Shown one piece after another: positions 1 through 7,354 of a stretch of DNA of 17,717 bases; the first letter of the stretch is position 1, and each line of letters opens with the position of its first letter. The notes under the pieces are model-generated. The model worked only from the letters and a program-made list of their open reading frames with translations, had not been told where the DNA came from and made no database searches. The DNA comes from Candidatus Sabulitectum sp. Lineage in GTDB: Bacteria > Fermentibacterota > Fermentibacteria > Fermentibacterales > Fermentibacteraceae. The position numbers and the translations under genes were made by a program. The DNA is taken from positions 1-17,717 of the forward strand of contig JAGLDB010000016.1 of NCBI GenBank assembly GCA_023145935.1, in the 5' to 3' direction.

Positions 1-69
1 CAGAGATCTCAGTGCCCTGCCAATAACATTCTCGCTGTTGTAAGTCGTAATAATTGCTGACCATTTCAT
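1..69 (-). CDS. Glycosyltransferase family 2, N-terminal fragment
   Basis: Only the first 23 codons lie in the window; the gene runs off the left edge. Reading from the ATG at 69-67 gives MKWSAIITTYNSENVIGRAL followed by RSL. The pattern of a short hydrophobic beta strand (SAII), then TTYNSE, then a helix start (IGRALRSL) is the classic nucleotide-sugar-binding opening of GT2 (GT-A fold) enzymes. By family knowledge these transfer a sugar from an NDP-sugar to a lipid, glycan or protein acceptor on the cytoplasmic face; donor and acceptor cannot be told here. It follows HU on the same strand after a 62-base gap holding a hairpin. No good Shine-Dalgarno is visible before the ATG. The frame is too short to rule out other GT-A families. 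Confidence 0.72.
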   Translation of the reverse strand, partial: MKWSAIITTYNSENVIGRALRSL

Positions 70-84
70 GACACTAATATACAG

Positions 85-114
85 AGAGGGAAGAGCCTTA
101 CGACCCTTCCCTCT
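85..114 (-). terminator. Hairpin between HU and GT2, possible weak terminator
   Basis: Perfect 9-bp inverted repeat, AGAGGGAAG (85-93) and CTTCCCTCT (106-114), with a 12-base loop, 18 bases downstream of the HU stop. On the minus strand it is not followed by a T run (CTGTATATTAG), so it could be a leaky or Rho-assisted terminator, an mRNA-stabilising hairpin or an attenuator before the glycosyltransferase. Confidence 0.4.
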
Positions 115-131
115 AAAAGTTCAATCTGTAA

Positions 132-404
132 CTAGAGAGCCTTGTCCTTCAGAGCTTTTCCTGCCTTGAAGAATGGAACTTTCTTTGCAGCGTACATTCT
201 TTTTTCTTTGGTTCCGGGAACTACACCCTCGCGGGCGGCCCTTTCCTTAACACCGAATGTACCAAAGCCGATAAGAGAAATTTTCTCTCCTTTTTCGATA
301 ACACTGCTGACGCCTTCGATGAAAGCCTCAACTGCTGCAGAAGCCTGTTTTTTATTCAGTTCTGCTTTCTCGGAAACATATCCGATAAGTTCTTTCTTGT
401 TCAA
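132..404 (-). CDS. hup: HU-family DNA-binding protein
   Basis: Ninety-residue histone-like protein of the HU/IHF family, a small dimer that bends and compacts DNA in the nucleoid. It starts with NKKELIGYVSEKAELNKKQA (helical body), continues with the family signature GFGTFGVKERAAREG leading into the beta arm, and ends with the usual VPFFKAGKALKDKAL tail. The tip of the arm reads VVPGTKEKRMYAAKK rather than the commoner NPxTG pattern. The start is the TTG at 404-402: it gives the normal HU length, and AAAGGGG (412-418) sits 7 bases upstream. The frame stays open further upstream into the lptD region, but that extension has no family similarity. It stands 97 bases after lptD with its own candidate promoter. 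HU versus IHF subunit cannot be settled by eye. Confidence 0.93.
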   Translation of the reverse strand: MNKKELIGYVSEKAELNKKQASAAVEAFIEGVSSVIEKGEKISLIGFGTFGVKERAAREGVVPGTKEKRMYAAKKVPFFKAGKALKDKAL

Positions 405-456
405 CCCTAAACCCCTTTCTGATTGATACACGACCCAAAAACACAATGATACGATT

Positions 457-485
457 ACATTAGAGCTGGGGAAGCTCTTTGTCAA
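457..485 (-). promoter_or_regulatory. Candidate HU promoter with inverted repeat in spacer
   Basis: On the minus strand a perfect -35 TTGACA (485-480) is followed by 17 bases and TAATGT (462-457, 3 of 6 match to TATAAT), about 50 bases before the HU start. The spacer holds most of an inverted repeat, AGAGCT-5 bases-AGCTCT (462-478), which could be an operator for a dimeric regulator or a small hairpin. There is no T run, so it does not look like a terminator for lptD. Confidence 0.4.
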
Positions 486-501
486 GTGTCTATTGCAAAC
501 A

Positions 502-2667
502 TTAAAAACTGCTTGTGTGCTGTTCAACCTTGATATCAGGGAAAACCTTGATGTTAATACGGAAATAAAAGCCGGTATCGATATCAGAAACATGCCTGGT
601 AAAGATCGCCTCCCAGCTATCAAGATCCCGCATTATAGAATAGTCCTGGCTGATAAAGTCATCTCCAGTGATGTCATAATAGGCTCTGTAATTTAATGCC
701 CAACGGGTTGTGAGATTAAGACTTACTGATAGCCGGAGCTTGTTCAGATCATCATCTTCACTGTACAATGAGGGCCTCCAGTTGTGCGAGAGGTTGAGCC
801 TCCATGAAAGCGGCGTGATAATGAAACCCGAATCAGGCTGCATTGTAGGGTCATTTCCTGCAAGTTGAAGGCTGGTGGTAAACGAAAGATCCTGTGCTTT
901 TCCTGTGTAGGTACTGTATGAACTGTTAACTCGTGTGGAGATCCACTGAGCCGGGGTTAGATTCAGACTGATGCTCACAGGAGAGAATTGTTCTTCTTCA
1001 CGGTCAGGGTTCCAGGTTGAGGACAGTGCCAACTCCGCCAGAGTTTTCTTATCTACAGTACCTCTTGTGAGTCGCTTGCCCTCAAGCACATTCAGAAGCG
1101 AGAAAGAAACAACTGTTCCCGATGAAGGCAAAGAGAAATCGCTGAACCGGTAGTAGAGAGAGTCTGCAGTATTTATGTCAAGAAAGCCCCCATCGGTGGA
1201 GAGGTATTGATCCGGCGCCCAGCTTGTAGAGATTGAAGGAGAAATTGTGTGACGAAGGACCGAATAGCCGGCAAAACTCGATGAGAACATCCCATAAATG
1301 TCCGTGGCCAGAGAAAGGCCTATTGAATTGTGAAGCCAGCCGGGATATCTGTTTCCCTGCAGATCTCTGTCGTACATGGTTCCGGTGGTCTTCAGCCATG
1401 GTGAAACCGCCAGAATCCCACCCAGCCTGCTGGAGCCACTCAGGCTTGAAGAAACCTTCATTCCTGCATTGTAAAGGGAAGAGTCTTCCCATTCTGTTTT
1501 CTCCGTCAGATAGTGAGAGCTGAAATTCCAGTATAGGCTGTGCCAGATCCGCTGACTGGCTGGATCGGAAGGAGAAGCGAACACAGGTGCAGAAGGGTGG
1601 CTGAATCTAATATCCGGGGCGCTGAGTTCTGAAAGCAGTTCATTATCAATAGAGTCAGGGAGAGCATTCAGGTATTCGGTGTACTCCACGTTGATCTGAG
1701 CACTGCCTCGGCCTATGTTTCTTGAAAGAGACAACCAGGACCGCAGTTGACCTTCCATTCGATCCTGAGGGTTCTGCTGTGTTTCTTCAAGGTATGATCT
1801 GTCGCTTACGAAATTACCGGTAAGGCGAACCATTGTTCCGTCAAAGAGCTCGTGGGTATGAGTTGATTCAACCAGCCATCTGTCGCGGCTGTTCTCAAAC
1901 TGGCGACGCCACTGTATTCTGCTTCGTCCGTTCATTACGTAGCGGAGGTTGTGTCTCTCTGTGATTGTTACCTGAAATCTGGTCTTTTCCATAAGATCGG
2001 AACTGATAAGGACATCAAGGTAGTCTGAGAAGCCAAAGTAGTATCCGATTTTTCTTATGTACCTTCCATCACGGGAAGAAGAACCAAGGGTTGGAATAGT
2101 AAATCCGGAAGACCTGCCTCTTCTTATTGGGAAAACCACATACGGGAGCCAGAATACAGGGGTATCCTGTACATACAGCACAATTGGTTTGGCAACTGCT
2201 TTGTCATCGGGATAGACTTTCATCATCTCAGCCCAGAAGTAGTAATCGAAAGTGTCCTTTTCGCATGATGTGAAGATAACATTGGTAAGGTTGAACTCAT
2301 CCCTGCTGAGCATTGTGACGGTCTCGCTGTTGTATTGAGCTCTATCGTAGAATGAAGTAGTAGAAAATGTTCTGGCGGTTGCAGTTGGTATGTGGTAGAT
2401 GAGTGCTGTTCCAGTTGCGTTCTCTCCACCGTCTGCAATCTCAACATTGCCTGTAGCTCTAACGATCTCTTCAGTTGAAAGGTACCTGATGGTGTCTGCG
2501 GCTATACTCATTCGTCTCTGTTGAATGGATGCACTGCCGATCAGTGTAAGATTTTCCTCATTTATTCTGAAAACAAGTGAGTCAGCACTGTATGCCATGG
2601 ATTCCATGGGATCAACATTTGTTGTATCCGGTTGTGAAAGCAGAATAAGCAGGCAGATGGTTAGCAT
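502..2667 (-). CDS. lptD: LPS-assembly outer-membrane protein LptD
   Basis: 721-residue LptD (OstA/Imp), the beta-barrel that inserts lipopolysaccharide into the outer leaflet of the outer membrane. Residues about 25-150 look like the OstA/LptA beta-jellyroll (LTLIGSASIQ, VRATGNVEI). The junction carries family-typical VLYVQDTPVFWLPYVVFP (163-180), then GRSSGFTIPTLG, and the rest is strand-rich barrel. The near-C-terminal RDLDSWEAIF corresponds to the conserved RDLHCWE region, and the last residue is Phe, as expected for a BAM substrate. The start is fixed: ATG at 2667 with an in-frame TAA two codons upstream. The signal peptide (MLTICLLILLS) is short and lacks basic residues. It overlaps the ROK kinase stop by 7 bases, implying translational coupling. 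Beyond Cys5 in the leader, the only cysteine seen is Cys135, so the E. coli-type disulfide maturation cannot occur. Confidence 0.92.
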   Translation of the reverse strand: MLTICLLILLSQPDTTNVDPMESMAYSADSLVFRINEENLTLIGSASIQQRRMSIAADTIRYLSTEEIVRATGNVEIADGGENATGTALIYHIPTATARTFSTTSFYDRAQYNSETVTMLSRDEFNLTNVIFTSCEKDTFDYYFWAEMMKVYPDDKAVAKPIVLYVQDTPVFWLPYVVFPIRRGRSSGFTIPTLGSSSRDGRYIRKIGYYFGFSDYLDVLISSDLMEKTRFQVTITERHNLRYVMNGRSRIQWRRQFENSRDRWLVESTHTHELFDGTMVRLTGNFVSDRSYLEETQQNPQDRMEGQLRSWLSLSRNIGRGSAQINVEYTEYLNALPDSIDNELLSELSAPDIRFSHPSAPVFASPSDPASQRIWHSLYWNFSSHYLTEKTEWEDSSLYNAGMKVSSSLSGSSRLGGILAVSPWLKTTGTMYDRDLQGNRYPGWLHNSIGLSLATDIYGMFSSSFAGYSVLRHTISPSISTSWAPDQYLSTDGGFLDINTADSLYYRFSDFSLPSSGTVVSFSLLNVLEGKRLTRGTVDKKTLAELALSSTWNPDREEEQFSPVSISLNLTPAQWISTRVNSSYSTYTGKAQDLSFTTSLQLAGNDPTMQPDSGFIITPLSWRLNLSHNWRPSLYSEDDDLNKLRLSVSLNLTTRWALNYRAYYDITGDDFISQDYSIMRDLDSWEAIFTRHVSDIDTGFYFRINIKVFPDIKVEQHTSSF

Positions 2668-3575
2668 AGCTTAGCAGCCATTGATGCTGCCCCGAAGGCT
2701 CCGGCAGTAGAAGAATTTTCAAGTACAGCAGTATTCCACTGGTGCTTGCATCGCCTGCTGTATTCCTGCTTTGCAGATGCTTCGAAGTATTGCATTGTGG
2801 CGGATAAACCACCACCAATGAAGAAACCCATAGGAGAGAAGCAGTTTGCAAGATTGGCAAGTCCAATACCGATCCATCTTCCATACTCTCTGAATGCTTC
2901 CAGTGCTGAAGTTTCACTGTGTGATGCCATAAGCGCTATTTCCTTCGGCGATTTCGTCAGCCCTGTTAATCTGCTGTAGTACCATTCGAGAGCCTTTCTG
3001 CCAGCGTATCTTTCCCAGCATCCATCAGACCCGCAGGGGCAGGGAATCCCTCCTTCTTTTACAGTGGTATGTCCGAATTCACCGGAGTAGCCAGTTCCAT
3101 AAATAATGTTGCCCTGATGGATTATCGTCCCTCCGATCCCAGTTCCCAGAGTGATAAACAGCCAGAGCCCCCTTGACGGGATCTTTCCTGAATTTATGGC
3201 ACCCGCCGCAAAAACATTACAGTCGTTGTCTACAGCAACCGGAATTTTTAAATGATCTTTCAGTATGCTGCCGGCGTTTATCCCGTTCCACAAAGGAAGA
3301 TTAGGGCTGAATCTGATCACTCCCCCTTCGTTGCGGTCAACTAAACCGGCTGTGCCAAGACCCACAGCCGAAGGTTCTACTTTGTGCTGCAAAATAAGTT
3401 CGGAGATCTTTTGCAGCAGTTTTTCCGGCCTGCAGTTCTTACCGGTAGGCAGGGTTGCAACCATTTTAAAAATTCCATTTGTTATGCAACCGACCTTCGC
3501 GAAGGTTCCACCCACATCAATACCCCAGTAGCTTGCATCGGCAAGACTATTCGATTCCAATGATTTCACCGTCAA
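2661..3575 (-). CDS. ROK-family sugar kinase (glucokinase-like)
   Basis: 304 residues from the first TTG. Family marks are in order: phosphate loop DVGGT (20-24), DNDCN (116-120) with the likely catalytic Asp118, LGTGIGGT (143-150), EFGH (166-169) and the ROK zinc motif C179-x-C181-G-x2-G-C186-x-E with His169. So it should phosphorylate a hexose or hexosamine with ATP in the cytoplasm; glucose, N-acetylmannosamine and N-acetylglucosamine kinases share all these motifs, so the substrate is open. ROK repressors have an N-terminal helix-turn-helix; none is present. The start is uncertain: TTG 3575, GTG 3569 and TTG 3560 are in frame, none with a strong Shine-Dalgarno. All overlap the upstream lipoprotein gene, so coupling is likely. 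The 3' end overlaps lptD by 7 bases. Confidence 0.9.
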   Translation of the reverse strand: MTVKSLESNSLADASYWGIDVGGTFAKVGCITNGIFKMVATLPTGKNCRPEKLLQKISELILQHKVEPSAVGLGTAGLVDRNEGGVIRFSPNLPLWNGINAGSILKDHLKIPVAVDNDCNVFAAGAINSGKIPSRGLWLFITLGTGIGGTIIHQGNIIYGTGYSGEFGHTTVKEGGIPCPCGSDGCWERYAGRKALEWYYSRLTGLTKSPKEIALMASHSETSALEAFREYGRWIGIGLANLANCFSPMGFFIGGGLSATMQYFEASAKQEYSRRCKHQWNTAVLENSSTAGAFGAASMAAKLC

Positions 3576-5232
3576 TTACTGTCATCATGGGCCAGGAAAT
3601 TCTTGTTTCAGTGGCACTTCCCAGAATACATCTGCCTGAGGCACCGAACCATGGTCCCATTGAGGATAGTTTTCTTGATATCCGGCTTCTTGTTGGACTT
3701 GAGACCTTACTCCACGCATCCAGAAGCATACTTGCTGCATCGTATCCCTGGGCAGCAATCGAAGTAGGTTCTTCCCCGTAAGTTCGATTGTAATTGTAAA
3801 CGAATCTCGCAGTTTCCGGGTACAGTGAATTCAGACCGAATGCAACGGTGAAAATAGCACCTTCTACATATTCGCCCCCATGACGAAGCAGGAGATCGTC
3901 ATCCCAGCCTGAAGTGCCAAACAGAGGTGCTTCAAGGCGATAGAATCTTAGTTGTGGCGCGATTTGAACTGCATCCCATGCTGAGACTGGAAGAAACACC
4001 GCCTGTGGAGAATGAGCTTTAACTGAAGTTATCTGAGATCTGAAATCGGTATCACCGGGCTGGTATCCCTGGGAAGAAACCACCGATCCTCCCAGTCTTT
4101 CAACCACGGCCCTGAATTGTTCAGCTTCCCCGGAAGCCTGTGCTGTATAGGGATATATCACCCCGAAACGGGTAAATCCTTCGTGTACAACTGCATATTC
4201 TGCCACTGCAGCAGCCTGATCTCCTCCACTTACTACAAGCCTGAATACCGGTTCTCCAATGTTATCCACATCCCCTGACGTCGCAGTTGGAGAAAGCAGA
4301 GGAATACCCTCTGCTTCCGCAACAGATGCAGCGGAAAGAGTAGATGAGCTTGTAAGCGGGCCCAGGATGGCTACGCATGAAGGGTTATCAGCCAGAGAAT
4401 ACATCAGCTCCATAAGGATTGCAGGATCCCCGGTTGTATCGAAGTCAACCAGTTCCGGTGCTTCAGAGTGCATTTCGGAAAAACGGTCAAATGCAAGGTG
4501 AGCTCCCTGCAAAACCTGTCTGGCATAGACTGAGCCTTGTCCTGTAAAGGGCATTAGCATTGCTATCCAGGTTTCGCTTCCCGATTCTGACTGCCCGTAA
4601 TCAGGTCGACCCCAGATGTTGTGCGCACCGGGAAAGAGCCTGTCGATCTCTTCTCCGTACATGGCTGCCTTTGATATGTCACCCACTGCACAGAATCGTT
4701 CTTCAAGTTCAAGAAGAACGTATAATTCCAGCCATCCCTTTTCTCTGTAACCAGGCAGGACGTCGGTTCTTACATGATTGAGCTGTTCCCGGCACAGTTC
4801 AACAGCTACTTGAACTCTGTATTCATCAAGTTTCTCCAGGTTGGCGGATGCCAGTGTATTAAGTGATGATGACGGAGATGACGAGGCTTCAATGCGAGCC
4901 TTTAGAAGCAGAGCTCTTGCTCTTACAACAGGGTTGGAAGATGATGTGTACCGGGACGCAACGGAAAGTGCTTCGTCTTCCCTGTTCAGTTCCCAAAGAC
5001 ATTCTCCTCTTGTAACACTCCAGATATGCGCTTCAGGATTTGTGGGTTCCGCGCTCAGGGCGGAATCAAGAAGCTCCAGTGCTCTTGCGGGATTCCCTTC
5101 CTGCAACTTTCTTTCCGCCAGGGCGGCCTTTTCAGGCGCTGTTGAATCCTCTCCTGTGTCTGGTCTGCATCCAGTAAAGACAAGAAGAGCGAAAAGAGCG
5201 GCAAGAAAAGCAAATAGATATCTGGATCTCAA
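3547..5232 (-). CDS. TPR + periplasmic-binding-domain lipoprotein (LpoA-like architecture)
   Basis: 561 residues. A lipoprotein signal ends in LVFTGC (acylated Cys22). Residues about 34-200 are helical and TPR-like (ERKLQEGNPARALELLDSAL). Residues about 221-560 form a type I periplasmic-binding fold (Peripla_BP_6/LivK-like): WIAMLMPFTGQGSVYARQV, VAILGPLTSSSTLSAA, GIPLLSPTATSGD, FGVIYPYTAQASGEAE. TPR followed by this fold on an outer-membrane lipoprotein is the architecture of LpoA, the activator of penicillin-binding protein PBP1A in gamma-proteobacteria. An amino-acid-binding or sensor role is equally possible, and no ABC transporter genes are nearby. Start TTG 5232-5230 is set by AGGGGG (5246-5241) 8 bases upstream and by the complete lipoprotein signal. 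It overlaps the ROK kinase gene by up to 29 bases. Confidence 0.82.
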   Translation of the reverse strand: MRSRYLFAFLAALFALLVFTGCRPDTGEDSTAPEKAALAERKLQEGNPARALELLDSALSAEPTNPEAHIWSVTRGECLWELNREDEALSVASRYTSSSNPVVRARALLLKARIEASSSPSSSLNTLASANLEKLDEYRVQVAVELCREQLNHVRTDVLPGYREKGWLELYVLLELEERFCAVGDISKAAMYGEEIDRLFPGAHNIWGRPDYGQSESGSETWIAMLMPFTGQGSVYARQVLQGAHLAFDRFSEMHSEAPELVDFDTTGDPAILMELMYSLADNPSCVAILGPLTSSSTLSAASVAEAEGIPLLSPTATSGDVDNIGEPVFRLVVSGGDQAAAVAEYAVVHEGFTRFGVIYPYTAQASGEAEQFRAVVERLGGSVVSSQGYQPGDTDFRSQITSVKAHSPQAVFLPVSAWDAVQIAPQLRFYRLEAPLFGTSGWDDDLLLRHGGEYVEGAIFTVAFGLNSLYPETARFVYNYNRTYGEEPTSIAAQGYDAASMLLDAWSKVSSPTRSRISRKLSSMGPWFGASGRCILGSATETRISWPMMTVIDGEIIGIE

Positions 5233-5240
5233 ATGGAGTA

Positions 5241-5246
5241 CCCCCT
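5241..5246 (-). promoter_or_regulatory. Shine-Dalgarno fixing a TTG start
   Basis: AGGGGG on the minus strand lies 8 bases before TTG 5232, the first codon of the LpoA-like lipoprotein. No ATG gives a full signal peptide here, so this site decides the start. Confidence 0.7.
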
Positions 5247-5271
5247 GTATTGTTGTAAGAACTACCTAGGA

Positions 5272-5299
5272 ATATTATTTCAACCGCTGTGAATTGCAA
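5272..5299 (-). promoter_or_regulatory. Weak candidate promoter for the LpoA-like/ROK/lptD genes
   Basis: Minus strand TTGCAA (5299-5294), 16-base spacer, TAATAT (5277-5272), just downstream of the terminator of the PpiC gene and about 40 bases before the TTG start. Both boxes match the sigma-70 consensus at 4 of 6 positions. The position is logical, but the match alone is weak. Confidence 0.3.
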
Positions 5300-5306
5300 C
5301 AAGAAA

Positions 5307-5329
5307 GGGGGTCCCTTTGCGGGACCCCC
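5307..5329 (-). terminator. Intrinsic terminator of the rpoZ-PpiC operon
   Basis: Perfect 9-bp GC-rich stem GGGGGTCCC (5307-5315) / GGGACCCCC (5321-5329) with a 5-base loop. Read on the minus strand it is followed by TTTCTTGTT and lies 18 bases after the stop codon of the tandem PpiC gene. Confidence 0.85.
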
Positions 5330-5347
5330 GAAAGGACAGATTCAGCC

Positions 5348-7354
5348 TTATTCTCCTGTTGGTTCCTCCACAGGTACATCCATTGGAATGAATTCCTCGA
5401 TTGGGATCTCCATATTTTCAATCATCCACTGTGCGTCGTCGGCAAGCTCAGAGTCGGGATAATCTTCAACAAGAATTGAAAAAGCAGCTCTGGCTGAGTC
5501 AAAATCTTTGACCTGTTCACTGAAAGTGAAACCGATAAGGAACTGTGCCTGATCGCACCTTTCATTTTCCGGATATCTGTCAATGAAAAGCTTGAAGTAG
5601 GTGATCGCTGTCTCGGGATCTACTCCCATAGCCTCCTGAGCCATTGTCATAAGGCTGTCTGCCCCGATTGATATTGCTGGCAGGAAAGCGTCTTCATTGA
5701 TCTCTACCTGATATTTTTCTCTTAGCTCCGGGAAAATTGTATTGTAAAGGTAGTCATTGACAATTCCAGGTCTGAGGGCTGCCATGATGGACTCGCGGAC
5801 TTCTGTGTTCAGGGGTTTCACACCATCCTCAACTTTTCCGGTTATCTCCAGAAGAGTGATACCCAGGCTGGTAGTTGTTGGTCCGAAAACAGTTCCGATC
5901 CGGGCATCAAACAATTCACCAGTGAACTCAAGGTCCTCAGATATGTAGGGCAGAGGAGCATTCAGAGGAACCCAGCCAAGATCGCCGCCTATTGCTGCTG
6001 TGGGCAGGTGCCTGGAAAACTCCGAAGCAGCATCGGCAAAGGTCATTCCGTTTTCGATAGCAGCAAGTGCATCATTCATTTCCTGATCTGAATCGGTAAC
6101 TATGGCGGATACCTGAATCTGCGCGTACTGACGGTATACATCTCCAGTATGCTGGTTGTAGTATGCCAGGATGTCGTCTTCTGATACCTGAGCTGTCTCT
6201 ACGATGTAGCGCTGATAGTATTCTTGAATGAGAGCGCCCTTCAGGGTTTCCTCAACCTGTTTCAGAGCCTGCTCAACCTGAGCAACCACAGAACTGTCCT
6301 GGTCAAGTCCAGCATCCATGGAGGCAAGTCTTATAAGCTCTCTCTCTATCATGCTGTCCAGGATGAGTTGTTTGCCCTCTGGTGTTTCGTAGCTGGCTCT
6401 CTGGTATGGGGGAATGGCTTCAAGTTCAGCAAGAATTTCTTCCTCTGTAATTGAAGTTTCATCAATAACAGCGTACACGCCGTCTACAGGGGTGTCATGT
6501 ACAATGACTCCGTATGTCTCGTGAAGACCGGGCATAAAAGTATTTCTAAAGAAATCATTAACAAGAGCTGGTCTCAGCATATCTTCGATTGATGCTCTTA
6601 CTTCGTCCATTGAGTCAAAAGACTCCGGCCTCTGGTCGCGCACCATGAATATGTGTGTACCAAGATTTGTCTCGTAAGGAGGAAGTACGGTACCCGATTC
6701 GGTTGCGAGAAGAAGGGATAGAAGTTCCTGGTCTTCCCCTATGAAGGGGATATCAAGCCTTTCCCCTGTCCAGCCAATGCTTCCTCCCTGGGATGCAGTT
6801 GCTGAATGTTCACTGAGTTGAATGGCAACAGAATCGAAAGGCATGCCACTGTCAAGAAGCGTAAGAGCCTCTGTAAGTGATTCATCAGAGCTTACAAGAA
6901 TATGCGAAACCAGTGCAACTGGATCATTGCGGTACTGCTGGAGATTGTTCTGGTAGTAGTCCTCAACAAGAGAATCTGGAATCTCGATAGATTCGATGAT
7001 CATTGTCTGGTAAAAAACCTGGCCCATAGCCCTGGTTTTTATCTCTTCTACCTGTTGTTCCGCGTCTTCTACCATTGCAAGAACTGTGGAATCCTCCGCG
7101 AGACCTTCGTCCCGTGCTGCAAGAAGAAGAAGCTCCCTCTCGATTATGTGATCAAGAAGGGCTCTCTTGCCACTGAGGGTCTCAAAAGATGAGCGCTGAT
7201 ACGGAGGTATTCTCAATATCTCTGAATCAATATCCTCCATGGTAATAACATTTCCCCCCACCCGTGCTACATCTTCCGCCCCCAGTGGAGCAGATCCGCA
7301 GCCGGACATTATCAGGAGCAGAGCAGTTACCACTGGAATAATAATTTTTTTCAT
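5348..7354 (-). CDS. Lipoprotein with two parvulin/SurA-type units and a C-terminal TPR
   Basis: 668 residues. Lipobox MSGC puts the acylated Cys at 19, followed by Gly-Ser, so it should sit on a membrane facing the periplasm. Two homologous units follow: SurA_N-like helices (about 37-145 and 301-405) each trailed by a PpiC/parvulin-like domain (about 146-245 and 412-508). The repeat is plain: IPPYQRSSFETLSGKRALLD (49-68) matches IPPYQRASYETPEGKQLILD (314-333). Unit 1 keeps the parvulin histidines, VSHILV (His151) and GTHIF (His234); unit 2 has Ala417 and Thr500 there, so it is probably a chaperone or binding domain rather than an isomerase. Residues about 570-648 are TPR repeats of the BamD/YbgF kind, then an acidic tail. 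Likely role: periplasmic folding or escort of outer-membrane proteins. AAGGAG lies 10 bases upstream; the ATG overlaps the rpoZ stop (TAATG). Confidence 0.87.
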   Translation of the reverse strand: MKKIIIPVVTALLLIMSGCGSAPLGAEDVARVGGNVITMEDIDSEILRIPPYQRSSFETLSGKRALLDHIIERELLLLAARDEGLAEDSTVLAMVEDAEQQVEEIKTRAMGQVFYQTMIIESIEIPDSLVEDYYQNNLQQYRNDPVALVSHILVSSDESLTEALTLLDSGMPFDSVAIQLSEHSATASQGGSIGWTGERLDIPFIGEDQELLSLLLATESGTVLPPYETNLGTHIFMVRDQRPESFDSMDEVRASIEDMLRPALVNDFFRNTFMPGLHETYGVIVHDTPVDGVYAVIDETSITEEEILAELEAIPPYQRASYETPEGKQLILDSMIERELIRLASMDAGLDQDSSVVAQVEQALKQVEETLKGALIQEYYQRYIVETAQVSEDDILAYYNQHTGDVYRQYAQIQVSAIVTDSDQEMNDALAAIENGMTFADAASEFSRHLPTAAIGGDLGWVPLNAPLPYISEDLEFTGELFDARIGTVFGPTTTSLGITLLEITGKVEDGVKPLNTEVRESIMAALRPGIVNDYLYNTIFPELREKYQVEINEDAFLPAISIGADSLMTMAQEAMGVDPETAITYFKLFIDRYPENERCDQAQFLIGFTFSEQVKDFDSARAAFSILVEDYPDSELADDAQWMIENMEIPIEEFIPMDVPVEEPTGE

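Noticed and set aside
462..478. lptD terminator
   Set aside because: The 6-bp hairpin is followed by AATGTAAT on the minus strand, not a T run, and it sits inside a good promoter spacing.
405..623. N-terminal extension of HU giving a 163-residue protein
   Set aside because: The extension runs antiparallel-free through the lptD 3' end and the HU promoter, has no family similarity, and the TTG at 404 has a good ribosome site.
2661..3575. ROK-family transcriptional repressor
   Set aside because: There is no N-terminal helix-turn-helix domain; the protein starts directly at the phosphate-binding DVGGT region.
3547..5232. Solute-binding protein of a branched-chain amino-acid ABC transporter
   Set aside because: The fold fits but the added TPR region, lipoprotein anchor and absence of any permease or ATPase genes nearby argue against a simple transporter operon.
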